Notes: generated from the sequence alone by a model not told the origin. 64,000 bases of DNA from Gallibacter sp963558965 (GCA_963558965.1 CAUWIT010000001.1:62001-126000), one strand, 5' to 3'; shown: positions 51,108 through 60,597, counted from the stretch's first letter. Translations and numbers: made by a program.

Positions 51108-52088
51108 CTATTCCTTATCTTTGTGAGACTTGTAGTAATTGTCATATGCACCGATAATCTTTTTAACAAGTTCATGTCTTACAACATCTACATCTTTTAA
51201 GTAACAAAAATCTATACCGTTAACATTTTTCAATACTTTTGAAGCTTCTATTAGTCCTGATTTTTTACCTCGTGGCAAGTCAATTTGCGTAACATCTCCT
51301 GTAATTACCATCTTTGAACCAAATCCCATACGAGTTAAAAACATTTTCATTTGCTCTCTAGTAGTATTTTGGGCTTCATCGAGAATTATATAAGAGTTAT
51401 CTAGTGTTCGTCCACGCATATATGCTAATGGCACAACTTCTATTACTTCTTTTTCTTTTAATCTAAGAGCTGTATCTCTGCCTAATACATCGTACAAAGC
51501 ATCGTACAATGGTCTTAAATATGGATCTACTTTATCCTGCATATCTCCTGGCAAAAATCCTAAACTTTCACCGGCTTCAACTGCTGGTCTAGTAAGTATA
51601 ATCTTTTGTACCTGTTTTTGTTTGTAAGCTGCTACAGCCATGGCCACCGCTATATAAGTTTTACCTGTACCTGCTGGACCTATGCCAAATACAATATCCT
51701 TGCTTCTCATCGATTTAACATAGGCCTTTTGACCAAGAGTTTTAGGCTTCAAGGGTTTGCCCATATGAGTGTAACAAATAACTTCTTTACTCATATTGCC
51801 ATCTGTATATGACATGCCGTTTTCTACTAAACTAATTACATAGTGAACTTTTTGAGCATCGATTTGCTCTCCTGATTCCAGGATATTCATAAGTTCACCC
51901 ATAATCTTTTCAGCTATTTTAGCGTCATCGCCTTTTAAAACAAGTTCGTTATCTCGCTGAATTATATCTACTTTAAAGTATTCTTTTAAAATTTTTAAAT
52001 TTTTATCAAGGTTTCCAAATAGCTCTCGTCTATCTATGTTTTCACCTATTACTAATTTAATAATGTTATCCAAATATTTATTCTCCAT
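51108..52088 (-). CDS. phoH: PhoH family ATPase
   Basis: A 326-residue P-loop ATPase with an N-terminal KH-like region and the PhoH domain. Walker A GPAGTGKT (137-144), then TRPAVEAGESLGFLPGD, Walker B YIILDEAQNTT and a GDVTQIDLPRG sensor motif. PhoH-like proteins are linked to RNA metabolism with YbeY; the old name refers to phosphate starvation in E. coli, and no PhoP box is seen here. First gene of the phoH-ppdK run, with a weak ribosome binding site. Confidence 0.94.
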   Translation of the reverse strand: MENKYLDNIIKLVIGENIDRRELFGNLDKNLKILKEYFKVDIIQRDNELVLKGDDAKIAEKIMGELMNILESGEQIDAQKVHYVISLVENGMSYTDGNMSKEVICYTHMGKPLKPKTLGQKAYVKSMRSKDIVFGIGPAGTGKTYIAVAMAVAAYKQKQVQKIILTRPAVEAGESLGFLPGDMQDKVDPYLRPLYDALYDVLGRDTALRLKEKEVIEVVPLAYMRGRTLDNSYIILDEAQNTTREQMKMFLTRMGFGSKMVITGDVTQIDLPRGKKSGLIEASKVLKNVNGIDFCYLKDVDVVRHELVKKIIGAYDNYYKSHKDKE

Positions 52089-52164
52089 TTTCTTAATAAT
52101 TATACTTATCTATATACTATTATATTTTGCAAATTTTTTCAACACAACCATATTACTTGTAATA

Positions 52165-52842
52165 TTAAATCATATCTATTACTTCTGCGATTATTTCAAA
52201 ACAAACGTCAGATGCTTTATCTGCTTGGTTGTAAAACTCCTCTGTTCCATCGCTAATGCTGTCGGATATGGATTTTATCATAAGACATGGTATTTTATTT
52301 CGTCTGCAAGTTAGCAAAATACCAGCAGCCTCCATTTCACAAATTTGACAATTAAAATCTTTGCCATATTCAATTCGTTTTTCCTTTTTAGTTATAAATT
52401 TATTGCCTGAAGCACAATTTACAATTTTCAATGTAGGAAACTTTTGACAGACCATATCGAAAAGCTTTTCATCGGTATTAAAATAAATATCTTTTTTATT
52501 TAAATACTGTCCTACTTTAAAATTTCCAGCATCTGAAATATCATACTCGTAATGAACTACATTTTTCACTATACAATTATCATATGTTTTGATTTGACTA
52601 GTTAGCCCTCCTGCGATGCCAAAATTTATTATAGCTTCCACTTCGTATTTGCTTATTAAGTATTGAGTTGCAGCTGATGATGCTATTTCCCCTGCACCAC
52701 TTTTACAAACTATTAGACTTTTTCCATTGTAAATGTACTCAAATATATCAAATCCAAATTCTCTTCTCTCGTTTTCTGTAGTTCCAAAAATTTTAAAAAA
52801 AGATTCAATTTCCTCTGCTATTATCAATCCAATTTTCTTCAT
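52165..52842 (-). CDS. 5'-methylthioadenosine/S-adenosylhomocysteine nucleosidase-like protein
   Basis: A 225-residue nucleoside phosphorylase-superfamily protein, probably hydrolysing MTA/SAH to adenine. The fold start KKIGLIIAEEIESF, the glycine-rich FGIAGGL, the purine/ribose segment CEMEAAGILLTC and the acidic SISDSISD segment fit MtnN. Sequence is rather divergent, so another nucleoside could be the substrate. Its ATG is about seven bases after AAAGG and lies 38 bases inside the end of the MATE gene. Third gene of an insertion between yqeY and phoH. Confidence 0.82.
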   Translation of the reverse strand: MKKIGLIIAEEIESFFKIFGTTENERREFGFDIFEYIYNGKSLIVCKSGAGEIASSAATQYLISKYEVEAIINFGIAGGLTSQIKTYDNCIVKNVVHYEYDISDAGNFKVGQYLNKKDIYFNTDEKLFDMVCQKFPTLKIVNCASGNKFITKKEKRIEYGKDFNCQICEMEAAGILLTCRRNKIPCLMIKSISDSISDGTEEFYNQADKASDVCFEIIAEVIDMI

Positions 52843-54172
52843 GTTTTTTCCTTTTTTTCATATAGATATAGTATCCACAACCTGTTATATCTGCCAAAAT
52901 CCAGCCTATAGGCACTGATACCCATATACCCATTACACCTATGGACTGGAAGCTAGATAGTACATAAGCTAAAACAACTCTTGTTCCTAACGAAATAATA
53001 GTCAATACTAGAGACATCTGTGGTACTAAAATCGCCCTGTAAAAGCCGTAAAGCATAAACAATATGCCTATACCTATGTAAAATGCCCCTTCAATGCGTA
53101 AATATGAAACTCCTGTTGCAATTATTTCTTGCTCACTTTTATCCACAAATATGGACATCAACTCTTTTGCAAAAATGCAGACTATTGCACTTATAGTTAA
53201 GCTGAAAATCGCCACCATTTTAAATGATGATTTAATCCCCGCTTTAATCCTTTTTGATTCGTTTGCTCCATAATTTTGACCTATAAAAGTGGAAAATCCA
53301 TTTCCAAAATCTTGAAGAGGTGAATAAGCTATTGTGTCTATTTTAACTGCTGCAGCAAACGCTGCCATAACTACTGTGCCAAAACTATTAACAAGTCCTT
53401 GGACTAATAAAATCCCAAAATTCATAACTGACTGTTGCACACATGTTAAAAGGGACATGCTTTTTATTTTTGCAAACACTTCCTTGCTGTACTTGATTTT
53501 CCTTAAGTTTAGCCTTAAACTTGGTTCTTTTACATATACAAAGCCAGCTACAAGAATGGCTGATATGTATTGTGCAAACACTGTTGCAAGTGCAGCACCT
53601 TTTACTCCTAAGCCTAGTTTTATAACAAAATACAAATCCATTCCTATATTTAAAATAGCCGAAAAAGCCAGTACTATTAAGGGAACAACCGAGTTGCCAA
53701 CGCTACGCAAAAGATTAGCAAAATAGTTATAAAGGAACACACCTGTCATTCCACAAAAAATAATTTTCAAATAATCTACGGTCATTTCTTTAAGCTCTAC
53801 GGGCACATTGAAAATCTCAACTATATAATTTAAAGAAGCAAAGGATACGATATTTATAACTATGGTAATCAAAAAAATAAACACAAAAGAAATCTGTATG
53901 CTCTCAGTTAACTTTTGAGGTTGATTGCCGCCTTTGTAAAGTGCAAAAACTCCGCCGCTTCCCATACACAGCCCTATAAATATAGATGTTAAAAATACCA
54001 TCAATGTGTAGGATGCTCCAACAGCGCCTAAAGCCTGTGAACCTATAAATTTACCTACTACCCAAGTATCTGCTATATTGTAAAGCTGCTGAAATATATT
54101 GCCTAAAATTAGGGGCAATGTAAACATTATTAAGTTTTTCGTTATTGGGCCTTTAGTTAAATCGATTTGCAT
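52805..54172 (-). CDS. MATE family transporter (third in window)
   Basis: A 455-residue membrane protein of the MATE family (NorM/DinF-like), with NLIMFTLPLILGNIFQQLYNIADTWVVGKFIG in outline at the start and IGQNYGANESKRI after helix 7. About 12 helices. The start is ATG 54172: GGTGAG is nine bases before it, and a longer reading from 54223 would overlap the upstream gene. No kinase domain follows, unlike the other two MATE loci. Its neighbours are an SRPBCC protein and a nucleosidase; together they might form a detoxification unit (speculative). Confidence 0.92.
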   Translation of the reverse strand: MQIDLTKGPITKNLIMFTLPLILGNIFQQLYNIADTWVVGKFIGSQALGAVGASYTLMVFLTSIFIGLCMGSGGVFALYKGGNQPQKLTESIQISFVFIFLITIVINIVSFASLNYIVEIFNVPVELKEMTVDYLKIIFCGMTGVFLYNYFANLLRSVGNSVVPLIVLAFSAILNIGMDLYFVIKLGLGVKGAALATVFAQYISAILVAGFVYVKEPSLRLNLRKIKYSKEVFAKIKSMSLLTCVQQSVMNFGILLVQGLVNSFGTVVMAAFAAAVKIDTIAYSPLQDFGNGFSTFIGQNYGANESKRIKAGIKSSFKMVAIFSLTISAIVCIFAKELMSIFVDKSEQEIIATGVSYLRIEGAFYIGIGILFMLYGFYRAILVPQMSLVLTIISLGTRVVLAYVLSSFQSIGVMGIWVSVPIGWILADITGCGYYIYMKKRKKHEENWIDNSRGN

Positions 54173-54174
54173 AA

Positions 54175-54744
54175 TTATTTTCTCACCATATTTAGTCCTA
54201 CGCCAATAGCAACGCCGATGCATATGCCTATTGCATAATTGTCTATAACCATGCCAATCATCAAACCTATTACAACACCTAGAGATAAATTGTTAAATCC
54301 GCTATATGGACTAGCTGTCTCTAAATTTTCAACTTCTTCACCTAAAGCTGCACATAAGTCTTTTATGTATACTGTCATTTGTGTTTCTACGTAATTTTTT
54401 ACAAAAGGTTTTTGAACAACATTTTTTGCTTCCACATCATATACAAAAGTTATTTCTGTGCCTTTATCTACTTCTTCGTCCATGTCGCTAAAAATAATCA
54501 AATAACTGCCTTCGATGCTATCATTTTCTATTTTTATTTCTAGTCGATTGTATGGTTCAAATATCTTAACTTGGTATTCTGTAGCATATCCATCTAGACT
54601 ATTTTCTATAAAACGACTGCCATCATCGAATACTTCTATATTAGTCAAGTTACTTCTCCACTGCTGATCTTTTATATCAGTCATAAGATTCCAAATAGTT
54701 TTTTTGTCTTTTTTAAATCTATAAGTTTTTTTAAAAATCGCCAT
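54175..54744 (-). CDS. SRPBCC-fold protein with C-terminal glycine-rich membrane segment
   Basis: A 189-residue protein. Residues 1-145 read as a START/SRPBCC ligand-binding fold (KTYRFKKDKKTIWNLMTDI, VFDDGSRFIENS, KIFEPYNRLEIKIEN, TEITFVYDVEAKN, then a long C-terminal helix). It ends with two glycine-zipper-like hydrophobic stretches, LGVVIGLMIGMVI and AIGICIGVAIGVGLNM, likely a membrane hairpin. I take ATG 54744, six bases after GAGG; an ATG 40 codons earlier would run through the promoter. A lipid-like or small hydrophobic ligand is plausible (inference). Its stop is three bases before the MATE start, so the pair is coupled. Confidence 0.68.
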   Translation of the reverse strand: MAIFKKTYRFKKDKKTIWNLMTDIKDQQWRSNLTNIEVFDDGSRFIENSLDGYATEYQVKIFEPYNRLEIKIENDSIEGSYLIIFSDMDEEVDKGTEITFVYDVEAKNVVQKPFVKNYVETQMTVYIKDLCAALGEEVENLETASPYSGFNNLSLGVVIGLMIGMVIDNYAIGICIGVAIGVGLNMVRK

Positions 54745-54822
54745 ATTTAACCTCTTTTTAATAATTTTTATACGTCTATTGTTTTTTAGTATACCATATT
54801 TTAGCAATTTTTGTATAATAAA

Positions 54823-54847
54823 AGAGCAAGTCAAATTGACTTGCTCT
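54823..54847 (-). terminator. Terminator of rpsU-yqeY
   Basis: A perfect 12-bp stem with a one-base centre (54823-54834 with 54836-54847, arm AGAGCAAGTCAA), followed on the minus strand by TTTTATTAT. It lies ten bases past the yqeY stop. Confidence 0.85.
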
Positions 54848-54856
54848 AAATATTCA

Positions 54857-55303
54857 TTATCCAAGAAATTCCATTACTACTTTTTTTACTGCACCACCAT
54901 CAGCTTGACCTTTGACTTTGGCCATAACTGGACCCATAAGTTTGCCCATGTTCTGTTTGCCTCCATCAATACCTAGCTCTTTGGCAGTTGATTCAACAAC
55001 AGCTCTGATTTCATCTTCAGTTAACTGTGCTGGCAGATATACTTCAAGTATTTCAATTTCCTTTTTATAGGCTTCAATTAAGTCAGTTCTCCCACCTTTT
55101 TCAAAATCGGCAAGAGCGTCTTTTCTCATTTTTACTTGTTTAGCTATGATTGGCAATATATCTTCGTCTTTAAGTTCTGTTCGAGTGTCTACTTCGACTT
55201 GTTTAATTGCTGCTCTAGCTAAGTTAATTGTGTTCTTTTTGACTTCATCCTTGCTTTTCATAGCATCTTTGAAGTCTTCCATAAGTTTTTCTTTTAGTGC
55301 CAA
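54857..55303 (-). CDS. yqeY: GatB/YqeY domain protein
   Basis: A 148-residue helical protein similar to the tail domain of GatB, with LKEKLMEDFKDAMKSKD at the start and the GKLMGPVMAKVKGQADGG motif near the end. It probably binds tRNA or a synthetase complex; the role is not established. It follows rpsU, the conserved arrangement in Firmicutes, and shares its promoter and the perfect-stem terminator. Confidence 0.94.
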   Translation of the reverse strand: MALKEKLMEDFKDAMKSKDEVKKNTINLARAAIKQVEVDTRTELKDEDILPIIAKQVKMRKDALADFEKGGRTDLIEAYKKEIEILEVYLPAQLTEDEIRAVVESTAKELGIDGGKQNMGKLMGPVMAKVKGQADGGAVKKVVMEFLG

Positions 55304-55338
55304 TTAATACACCTCTTCTCTGAATAAATGCTTAGAAA

Positions 55339-55518
55339 TTAGTACTTTTTAGCCTTTTTTCTTGCAGCTTCAGACTTCTTCTTTCTCTTTACGCTTGGCT
55401 TTTCGTAATGTTCTCTTTTTCTTAGTTCGCTCATTACTCCATCTCTAGCGCAAGATCTCTTAAATCTTTTAAGTGCACTTTCCAAGCTTTCGTTTTCTTT
55501 TACTATAACCTGTGCCAT
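55339..55518 (-). CDS. rpsU: 30S ribosomal protein S21
   Basis: A 59-residue basic protein of the small subunit (MAQVIVKENESLESALKRF and a KKKSEAARKKAKKY tail). I place the start at ATG 55518, ten bases after AGGAGGT; a GTG four codons earlier is part of that ribosome binding site. A near-consensus promoter at 55581-55609 drives it with yqeY. Confidence 0.97.
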   Translation of the reverse strand: MAQVIVKENESLESALKRFKRSCARDGVMSELRKREHYEKPSVKRKKKSEAARKKAKKY

Positions 55519-55580
55519 TTCCTGTTTCACCTCCTGACTTATTTTTGAATTTTATTTCATTTTGAGCCTATAACATATGT

Positions 55581-55609
55581 ATTATACTAAAAACTTTCAA
55601 TAAATGCAA
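55581..55609 (-). promoter_or_regulatory. Promoter of rpsU-yqeY
   Basis: Minus strand TTGCAT (55604-55609), 17-base spacer, TATAAT (55581-55586), between hinT and rpsU. It predicts a leader of about 55 bases. Confidence 0.65.
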
Positions 55610-55619
55610 GCAATTTTTA

Positions 55620-55961
55620 TCAACCTGGAGGCCATTTCATTGCTCTTTTTCCTAAGATATGAAAATGTAAGTGTTTTACAGTCTGTAATCCATCTTCTCC
55701 ACAGTTAATTACTGTTCTATATCCGTTGTCGATACCAGCTAATTTTGCAACATCTTTTATCTTAGTCATCATATATCCTACTAATTCTTGATCTTCTGGC
55801 ATAATATCATCTGTTGATGCAATATGCTTTTTAGGAATCATAAGTATATGCACTGGTGCCTGCGGATCTAAATCATGAAATACAAAAATTTTATCATCTT
55901 CATAAACTTTATTTGAAGGGATTTCCCCTGCAGCTATTTTACAAAAAATGCAATCACTCAT
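55620..55961 (-). CDS. hinT: HIT family protein (HinT-like)
   Basis: A 113-residue histidine-triad nucleotide-binding protein, hydrolysing purine nucleoside phosphoramidates. Triad H97, H99 and H101 in KHLHFHILG. The N-terminus CIFCKIAAGEIPSNKVYED has the C-x2-C pair often found in bacterial HinT. It follows mtaB after 28 bases, probably co-transcribed. Confidence 0.95.
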   Translation of the reverse strand: MSDCIFCKIAAGEIPSNKVYEDDKIFVFHDLDPQAPVHILMIPKKHIASTDDIMPEDQELVGYMMTKIKDVAKLAGIDNGYRTVINCGEDGLQTVKHLHFHILGKRAMKWPPG

Positions 55962-55989
55962 TTTTTCACGCTCCTTTCGTATACTACTT

Positions 55990-57303
55990 TTATTTTAACA
56001 CAACTTTTACTCCATCTGCAAAGATATCTTCTATATGTACAGTTAAAAGTTTGTTCTCATACTCTTTACTATCTTCTGGAGTACATTTTAAATAAGCTCT
56101 AATATAGTTATCAGTGTAACCTGTTACAGCACCATTATTTTCATCGTATTCTTCAAACAATACAATTCTCTCTTGACCTATATTATTTTTGTTAAAGTCT
56201 TCACTTATTTTATCAGCTAACTCCATCAACCTGTTGCTTCTCTCTTTTTTTATATGAGGAGCTATTTGATTAGTCATTTCAGCTGCCACAGTTCCACTTC
56301 TTTTAGAGTATTTAAAGGCATGAACTTTTGCAAAATTTGACTTTTCAACCATATCCAAAGTGTCTTGAAAATCTTCTTCTGTTTCCCCTGGAAAACCTAC
56401 GATAATATCAGTTGTAATACCATAATTTTCATCGTAACTTCTAAGGGTTTCTACGATTTCCAAATACTCTTTACGATCGTATCTTCTGTTCATATTTTTT
56501 AATACGCTATCTGATCCCGCTTGCATTGATAAATGCAAATGATGACAAAGTTTCTTGTATTTAAAAAGTCCTTTTACATACTCTGCATTTATAACTGTTG
56601 GTTCAAGTGAGCTTAGTCTTACTCTAAAATCACCATCTATATTGTCAAGTCTTTGTAGTATTTCATCTAAATGGTCACAAAGAGCCGTATTTATACCAGT
56701 TAAAATGATTTCCTTAAATCCTTTTTCTATAAGAGAGTTACACTCTTTCATAACCTCTTCAACATCTCTTGATCTAACTGGACCTCTAGCATATGGAATT
56801 ATACAATACGAACAAAATCTATTGCAGCCTTCTTGTATTTTAACATAAGCTCTAGTACGTGATTCCATTGAAGTTATAGAACCGTATTCCTCAAAGGTAT
56901 TTAAATCCTTGTAGGCTAAAACGTGTTCTTCCACTTCTTCTTGATTTTCCCCTTTTACTTTGTCCTTAACAAAATCTAAAATATACTCTACTATATGAGC
57001 TTTTTCGTTAGTACCTACAACTAGATTTACCCCTTCTACTGCAGCTATTTCATCTTTATTAACCTGGGCATAGCAACCTGTTACAGCAACTACAGACTCT
57101 GGATTAATTTTTTTCATTCTTCTTATATACTGTCTAGATTTTCTGTCTGCTAAACTAGTTACAGTACAAGTGTTGATTAAATATACGTCTGCAAAATCAG
57201 TTTCACCAACTACTTCATGGCCCAATTTTATAAATTTTTCTTTTATGGCTTCCGTTTCGTATTGATTTACTTTGCAGCCAAGGGTATGAAATGCTATTTT
57301 CAT
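55990..57303 (-). CDS. mtaB: tRNA t6A37 methylthiotransferase MtaB
   Basis: A 437-residue radical-SAM methylthiotransferase making ms2t6A at position 37 of tRNAs. N-terminal UPF0004 domain with auxiliary-cluster cysteines C10, C46 and C77; radical-SAM cysteines C160, C164 and C167 in GCNRFCSYCIIP; TRAM domain at the end. The GCKVNQYE start separates MtaB from MiaB. Both MtaB and TcdA, in this window, act on t6A37. Its start overlaps the HlyC-type gene by four bases. Confidence 0.95.
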   Translation of the reverse strand: MKIAFHTLGCKVNQYETEAIKEKFIKLGHEVVGETDFADVYLINTCTVTSLADRKSRQYIRRMKKINPESVVAVTGCYAQVNKDEIAAVEGVNLVVGTNEKAHIVEYILDFVKDKVKGENQEEVEEHVLAYKDLNTFEEYGSITSMESRTRAYVKIQEGCNRFCSYCIIPYARGPVRSRDVEEVMKECNSLIEKGFKEIILTGINTALCDHLDEILQRLDNIDGDFRVRLSSLEPTVINAEYVKGLFKYKKLCHHLHLSMQAGSDSVLKNMNRRYDRKEYLEIVETLRSYDENYGITTDIIVGFPGETEEDFQDTLDMVEKSNFAKVHAFKYSKRSGTVAAEMTNQIAPHIKKERSNRLMELADKISEDFNKNNIGQERIVLFEEYDENNGAVTGYTDNYIRAYLKCTPEDSKEYENKLLTVHIEDIFADGVKVVLK

Positions 57304-58667
57304 TTGCTCTCCTGTTTTTCTTCCTTACTGTCATCTTCGTTAGTTTCAGACTTAGGTTTTATAGTCATAATTATACGTTCAATACGTCTATCTCTAACAT
57401 TGACAACTTCAAATTCATAATTTTCATAAGTTACAACTATTTTTTCATCTGGATCGTCATCAGGAATCTCACCTAAAATATCAATAATCAATCCGCCTAC
57501 TGTTTCACTGTCTTCTGACTCTAAGTTTGTATTTAACTCTTCATTTATATCATCTAGATTCATATATCCATCAATTAGATACTTGTTGTGAGCGATTTCT
57601 TCAATTTCATGTTCCTCCTCGTCGTATTCATCGTCAATATCGCCCATAACTTCTTCGATAATATCTTCCATAGTTACAATACCACTAAATCCACCGTATT
57701 CGTCTATCAAAATAGCGATATGCTGTTTAGTCTTTTGCAATTCAAAAAACAAAGAGTCTATATTTTTTGTCTCTGGTACAAAAAATGGATCACGCAATAT
57801 GGATTTTATATCTACATCTTCAAAACCATCAGTCCTTGCTCTAATCAGATAATCCTTGATATTTAAAATACCGATAATATTATCACTATCATCGTCATAC
57901 ACAGGTATACGTGAGTATCTCATCTCCATCAACTCATCCATGTATTCGTCTTTTTCATCTTGAATATCAATAGCAAACACATCTGTTCTTGGAGTCATAA
58001 TCTCATATGCTAATTTATCGTCGAAAGCAAAAATAGAGTTGATCATCTTTTTGCCCTCTTCTTTTAATGCACCTGTTTCCTGTCCCATTTCCAACATGGA
58101 TATAACATTTTCTTCAGAAAAAGCTTCTTCGTACAAGCCTGTCTTTTGTCTAAATAATTTTAATATTACATTTGATAATGCACTAGTTACTACTGCAAAA
58201 GGCGCAATTACAGAAATCATAATATTTCCAAATCCAGCTAACGCCAAGGCTACACCTTCTGTATGTTGTCTTGCAACTTGTCTAGGCACAAATACAGTAA
58301 ACACTAAAAATACTAAAGATGTAACAATAGCCAAAACTACAATCGCTACCGCATTTGGGAATGGCACGTTGTTTCTTTGCAAGAAGTCGCCAAAAGTATT
58401 GGCATGGTTATAAGTTATCATCTCTCCAACAACAAAACCTGAAAATACTACTAAAATAATTAGATTTGCCAATGTCTTATGAGATTTTTCCATTAGAACT
58501 ACTAATTTTTTAGCTTTATTATCTCCTTCTTCTGCCATATTTTTAATTGCATGTCTGTTTACATCTCCTACAGCCCTCTGTACTGCAACCATAAGGCCGC
58601 ATAATAACATAAGGACAATTGTTACACATACTTCAATACCAACTACCAAATTGGGACCGGGATTCAT
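57300..58667 (-). CDS. CNNM/HlyC-CorC family membrane protein with CBS domains
   Basis: A 455-residue protein: DUF21/CNNM membrane domain (about 1-190, three to four helices), two CBS domains (about 205-330, YEIMTPRTDVFAIDI and HIAILIDEYGGFSGIVTMED), and a CorC/HlyC C-terminal domain (345-430). Such proteins are linked with Mg2+ efflux or homeostasis; the label hemolysin is historical. A very acidic stretch DDEYDEEEHEIEE follows the CBS pair. Between the U32 gene (one base) and mtaB (overlap). Confidence 0.88.
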   Translation of the reverse strand: MNPGPNLVVGIEVCVTIVLMLLCGLMVAVQRAVGDVNRHAIKNMAEEGDNKAKKLVVLMEKSHKTLANLIILVVFSGFVVGEMITYNHANTFGDFLQRNNVPFPNAVAIVVLAIVTSLVFLVFTVFVPRQVARQHTEGVALALAGFGNIMISVIAPFAVVTSALSNVILKLFRQKTGLYEEAFSEENVISMLEMGQETGALKEEGKKMINSIFAFDDKLAYEIMTPRTDVFAIDIQDEKDEYMDELMEMRYSRIPVYDDDSDNIIGILNIKDYLIRARTDGFEDVDIKSILRDPFFVPETKNIDSLFFELQKTKQHIAILIDEYGGFSGIVTMEDIIEEVMGDIDDEYDEEEHEIEEIAHNKYLIDGYMNLDDINEELNTNLESEDSETVGGLIIDILGEIPDDDPDEKIVVTYENYEFEVVNVRDRRIERIIMTIKPKSETNEDDSKEEKQESK

Positions 58668-58668
58668 T

Positions 58669-59898
58669 TTATTTCTCCTTTCGCTTACGCAACATGAAGT
58701 TTTTAGAAACAGGATGTGCCATTTTAATTTTTAAAATCTGCTGTGGATGTGGAGCTGACTCTAAGTCATTACCGTCCTCATCTTTTAAATAATCTAATTT
58801 TTGTTCCCAAAAATCTGTATAAGGACCAAAGACTTCAATATCGTCTCCTAATACCATCTTGTTTCTCTGTTCAACAGTTGCTACCATTGTATCTTCGTCA
58901 AAATCTAAAACTTTACCTATGAAATCATAGTCTCTTGTATATGCGCTAGTTTCATAATTTTGAGCTTCATTATCTGCTTTGCCATAATAAAATCCTGTTG
59001 TAAAATCTCTATGACTTACTTTTTTTAGTTCAGTTAACCAAGCAGGATCGAACTGATAATTTTCAGGATCTTCATAGTATTTATCTATTGCTTTTCTGTA
59101 AACTCCAACTACTGTAGCTACATAAAAAGCACTCTTCATACGACCTTCAATTTTTGCAGATGAAATACCTGCTTTAACTAGGTCAGGAATATGTTCAATC
59201 ATACATAAATCCTTTGAATTCATTATGTATGTTCCTCTTTCATCTTCTTCTATAGGATATTCCTCACCTGGTCTTTGTTCTTCAATAATTTTATACTTCC
59301 ATCTGCAAGGATGAGCGCATTCACCTTTGTTAGCATCTCTTTGAATCATAAAGTTGCTAAGTAAACATCTACCAGAGTATGAAATACACATAGCACCTTG
59401 GATAAATGCTTCTGTATCAAGCTCAGCTGGAATTTTTTCTCTCATAGTAATCATCTCATCTAAAGATAATTCTCTTGCCATTACTACTCTTTTAACTCCC
59501 TGCTTTGCCCAAAATTCAGCAGTTTTATAGTTTGTCAAGTTAGCCTGAGTACTTAGATGAATTTCAGCATTTGGTATTATTTCCTTAACCATCATAATTG
59601 TACCTGGATCAGAAACAATAAATGCATCTATGCCAAAATCTTTGATTTCGTGTAAATATTTTTCCAATGCATCAATATCGTAATTGTGAGGGAAAATATT
59701 TAATGTTAAATGACACTTTTTGCCGTGATCGTGAACGTATTTAATACCTTCTAGCATTTCTTCTTTTGAAAAATTTCCTGCGCCAGCTCTTAAGCTAAAT
59801 ACTTCTCCTCCAAAATATACAGCATCGGCACCATAATCAATTGCCGTTTTTAATTTTTCTAAATCTCCCGCAGGAGCTAATAATTCAATTTTTTCCAT
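58669..59898 (-). CDS. trhP: Peptidase U32 family tRNA hydroxylation protein TrhP
   Basis: A 409-residue U32-family protein (MEKIELLAPAGDLEKLKTAI, DAVYFGG, the CISYSGRCLLSN and CAHPCRWKY cysteine motifs that hold an Fe-S cluster). TrhP/YrrN-YrrO proteins make 5-hydroxyuridine at position 34 of tRNAs, using prephenate-derived chemistry. Its place directly after the TrmR-type methyltransferase and MltG matches the Bacillus yrrL-yrrM-yrrN order. Only one U32 gene is present here, where Bacillus has two. Residual peptidase activity is an older, weaker proposal. Confidence 0.88.
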   Translation of the reverse strand: MEKIELLAPAGDLEKLKTAIDYGADAVYFGGEVFSLRAGAGNFSKEEMLEGIKYVHDHGKKCHLTLNIFPHNYDIDALEKYLHEIKDFGIDAFIVSDPGTIMMVKEIIPNAEIHLSTQANLTNYKTAEFWAKQGVKRVVMARELSLDEMITMREKIPAELDTEAFIQGAMCISYSGRCLLSNFMIQRDANKGECAHPCRWKYKIIEEQRPGEEYPIEEDERGTYIMNSKDLCMIEHIPDLVKAGISSAKIEGRMKSAFYVATVVGVYRKAIDKYYEDPENYQFDPAWLTELKKVSHRDFTTGFYYGKADNEAQNYETSAYTRDYDFIGKVLDFDEDTMVATVEQRNKMVLGDDIEVFGPYTDFWEQKLDYLKDEDGNDLESAPHPQQILKIKMAHPVSKNFMLRKRKEK

Positions 59899-59901
59899 AT
59901 T

Positions 59902-60597
59902 CTATTCCTTTATATAACTTATTGTAACTCCATCGCCAACAGGTAAAATAGATGTCTGCACATCTTTCAATCCTGTTATATAATCTAAAAATTCACGCAT
60001 GTTTTTAATATTAGTTCTGTGTTTATCGCGAATATCGTAGCTGTTATCTACAGTCATTCCTCGCATCAAAACATTGTCACAAAATATTATTGCGCCTGGT
60101 TTTACCTGATCTTTTAATTTGTGCCAAAACTCTAGGTAATGACTCTTTGCTCCATCTATAAATACAAAGTCAAACTTTTCCTGTTCTCCTTTTAAGCATT
60201 TTTCTCTAAGTAAATCCATGTTTTCTCTTGCATCACCCACAAGTATTTTTACTCTGTCTTCAACCTGAAAATCTTTTAGAGTCTCAACTGCTTTTTCTAT
60301 CATCTCAGGAGCTCTTTCCATAGTTATAATTTTACTATCATCTACAGTTTTAGCCATAACAACACTACTATATCCAATAGCTGTACCCACTTCTAAAATA
60401 TTTTTAGGTTTTAGTATATTTAATATTGAAATCATAAGTGTTTCTACATCCCTTTGAATTATAGGTATGTACTTATCTTCAGCATCAAGTCTCATACGCC
60501 ATAATTTTTGGTCAATTGGTATGTAGCGTTGTTCTATATATTCTGTCACCTTTTCGTTGGTGATATTTCTCATACTATACTTATTTCTTTCTAACAT
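59902..60597 (-). CDS. trmR: O-methyltransferase TrmR-like (tRNA 5-hydroxyuridine methyltransferase)
   Basis: A 231-residue class I SAM-dependent methyltransferase of the catechol O-methyltransferase-like group. SAM motif ILEVGTAIGYSSVVMA, acidic ITMERAPEM, and FVFIDGAKSHYLEF with the metal-binding D. In Bacillus the homologue YrrM methylates ho5U34 to mo5U34. Linkage to trhP and mltG supports this. The start is unsure: ATG 60597 and ATG 60573 both lack a strong ribosome binding site. Confidence 0.88.
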   Translation of the reverse strand: MLERNKYSMRNITNEKVTEYIEQRYIPIDQKLWRMRLDAEDKYIPIIQRDVETLMISILNILKPKNILEVGTAIGYSSVVMAKTVDDSKIITMERAPEMIEKAVETLKDFQVEDRVKILVGDARENMDLLREKCLKGEQEKFDFVFIDGAKSHYLEFWHKLKDQVKPGAIIFCDNVLMRGMTVDNSYDIRDKHRTNIKNMREFLDYITGLKDVQTSILPVGDGVTISYIKE

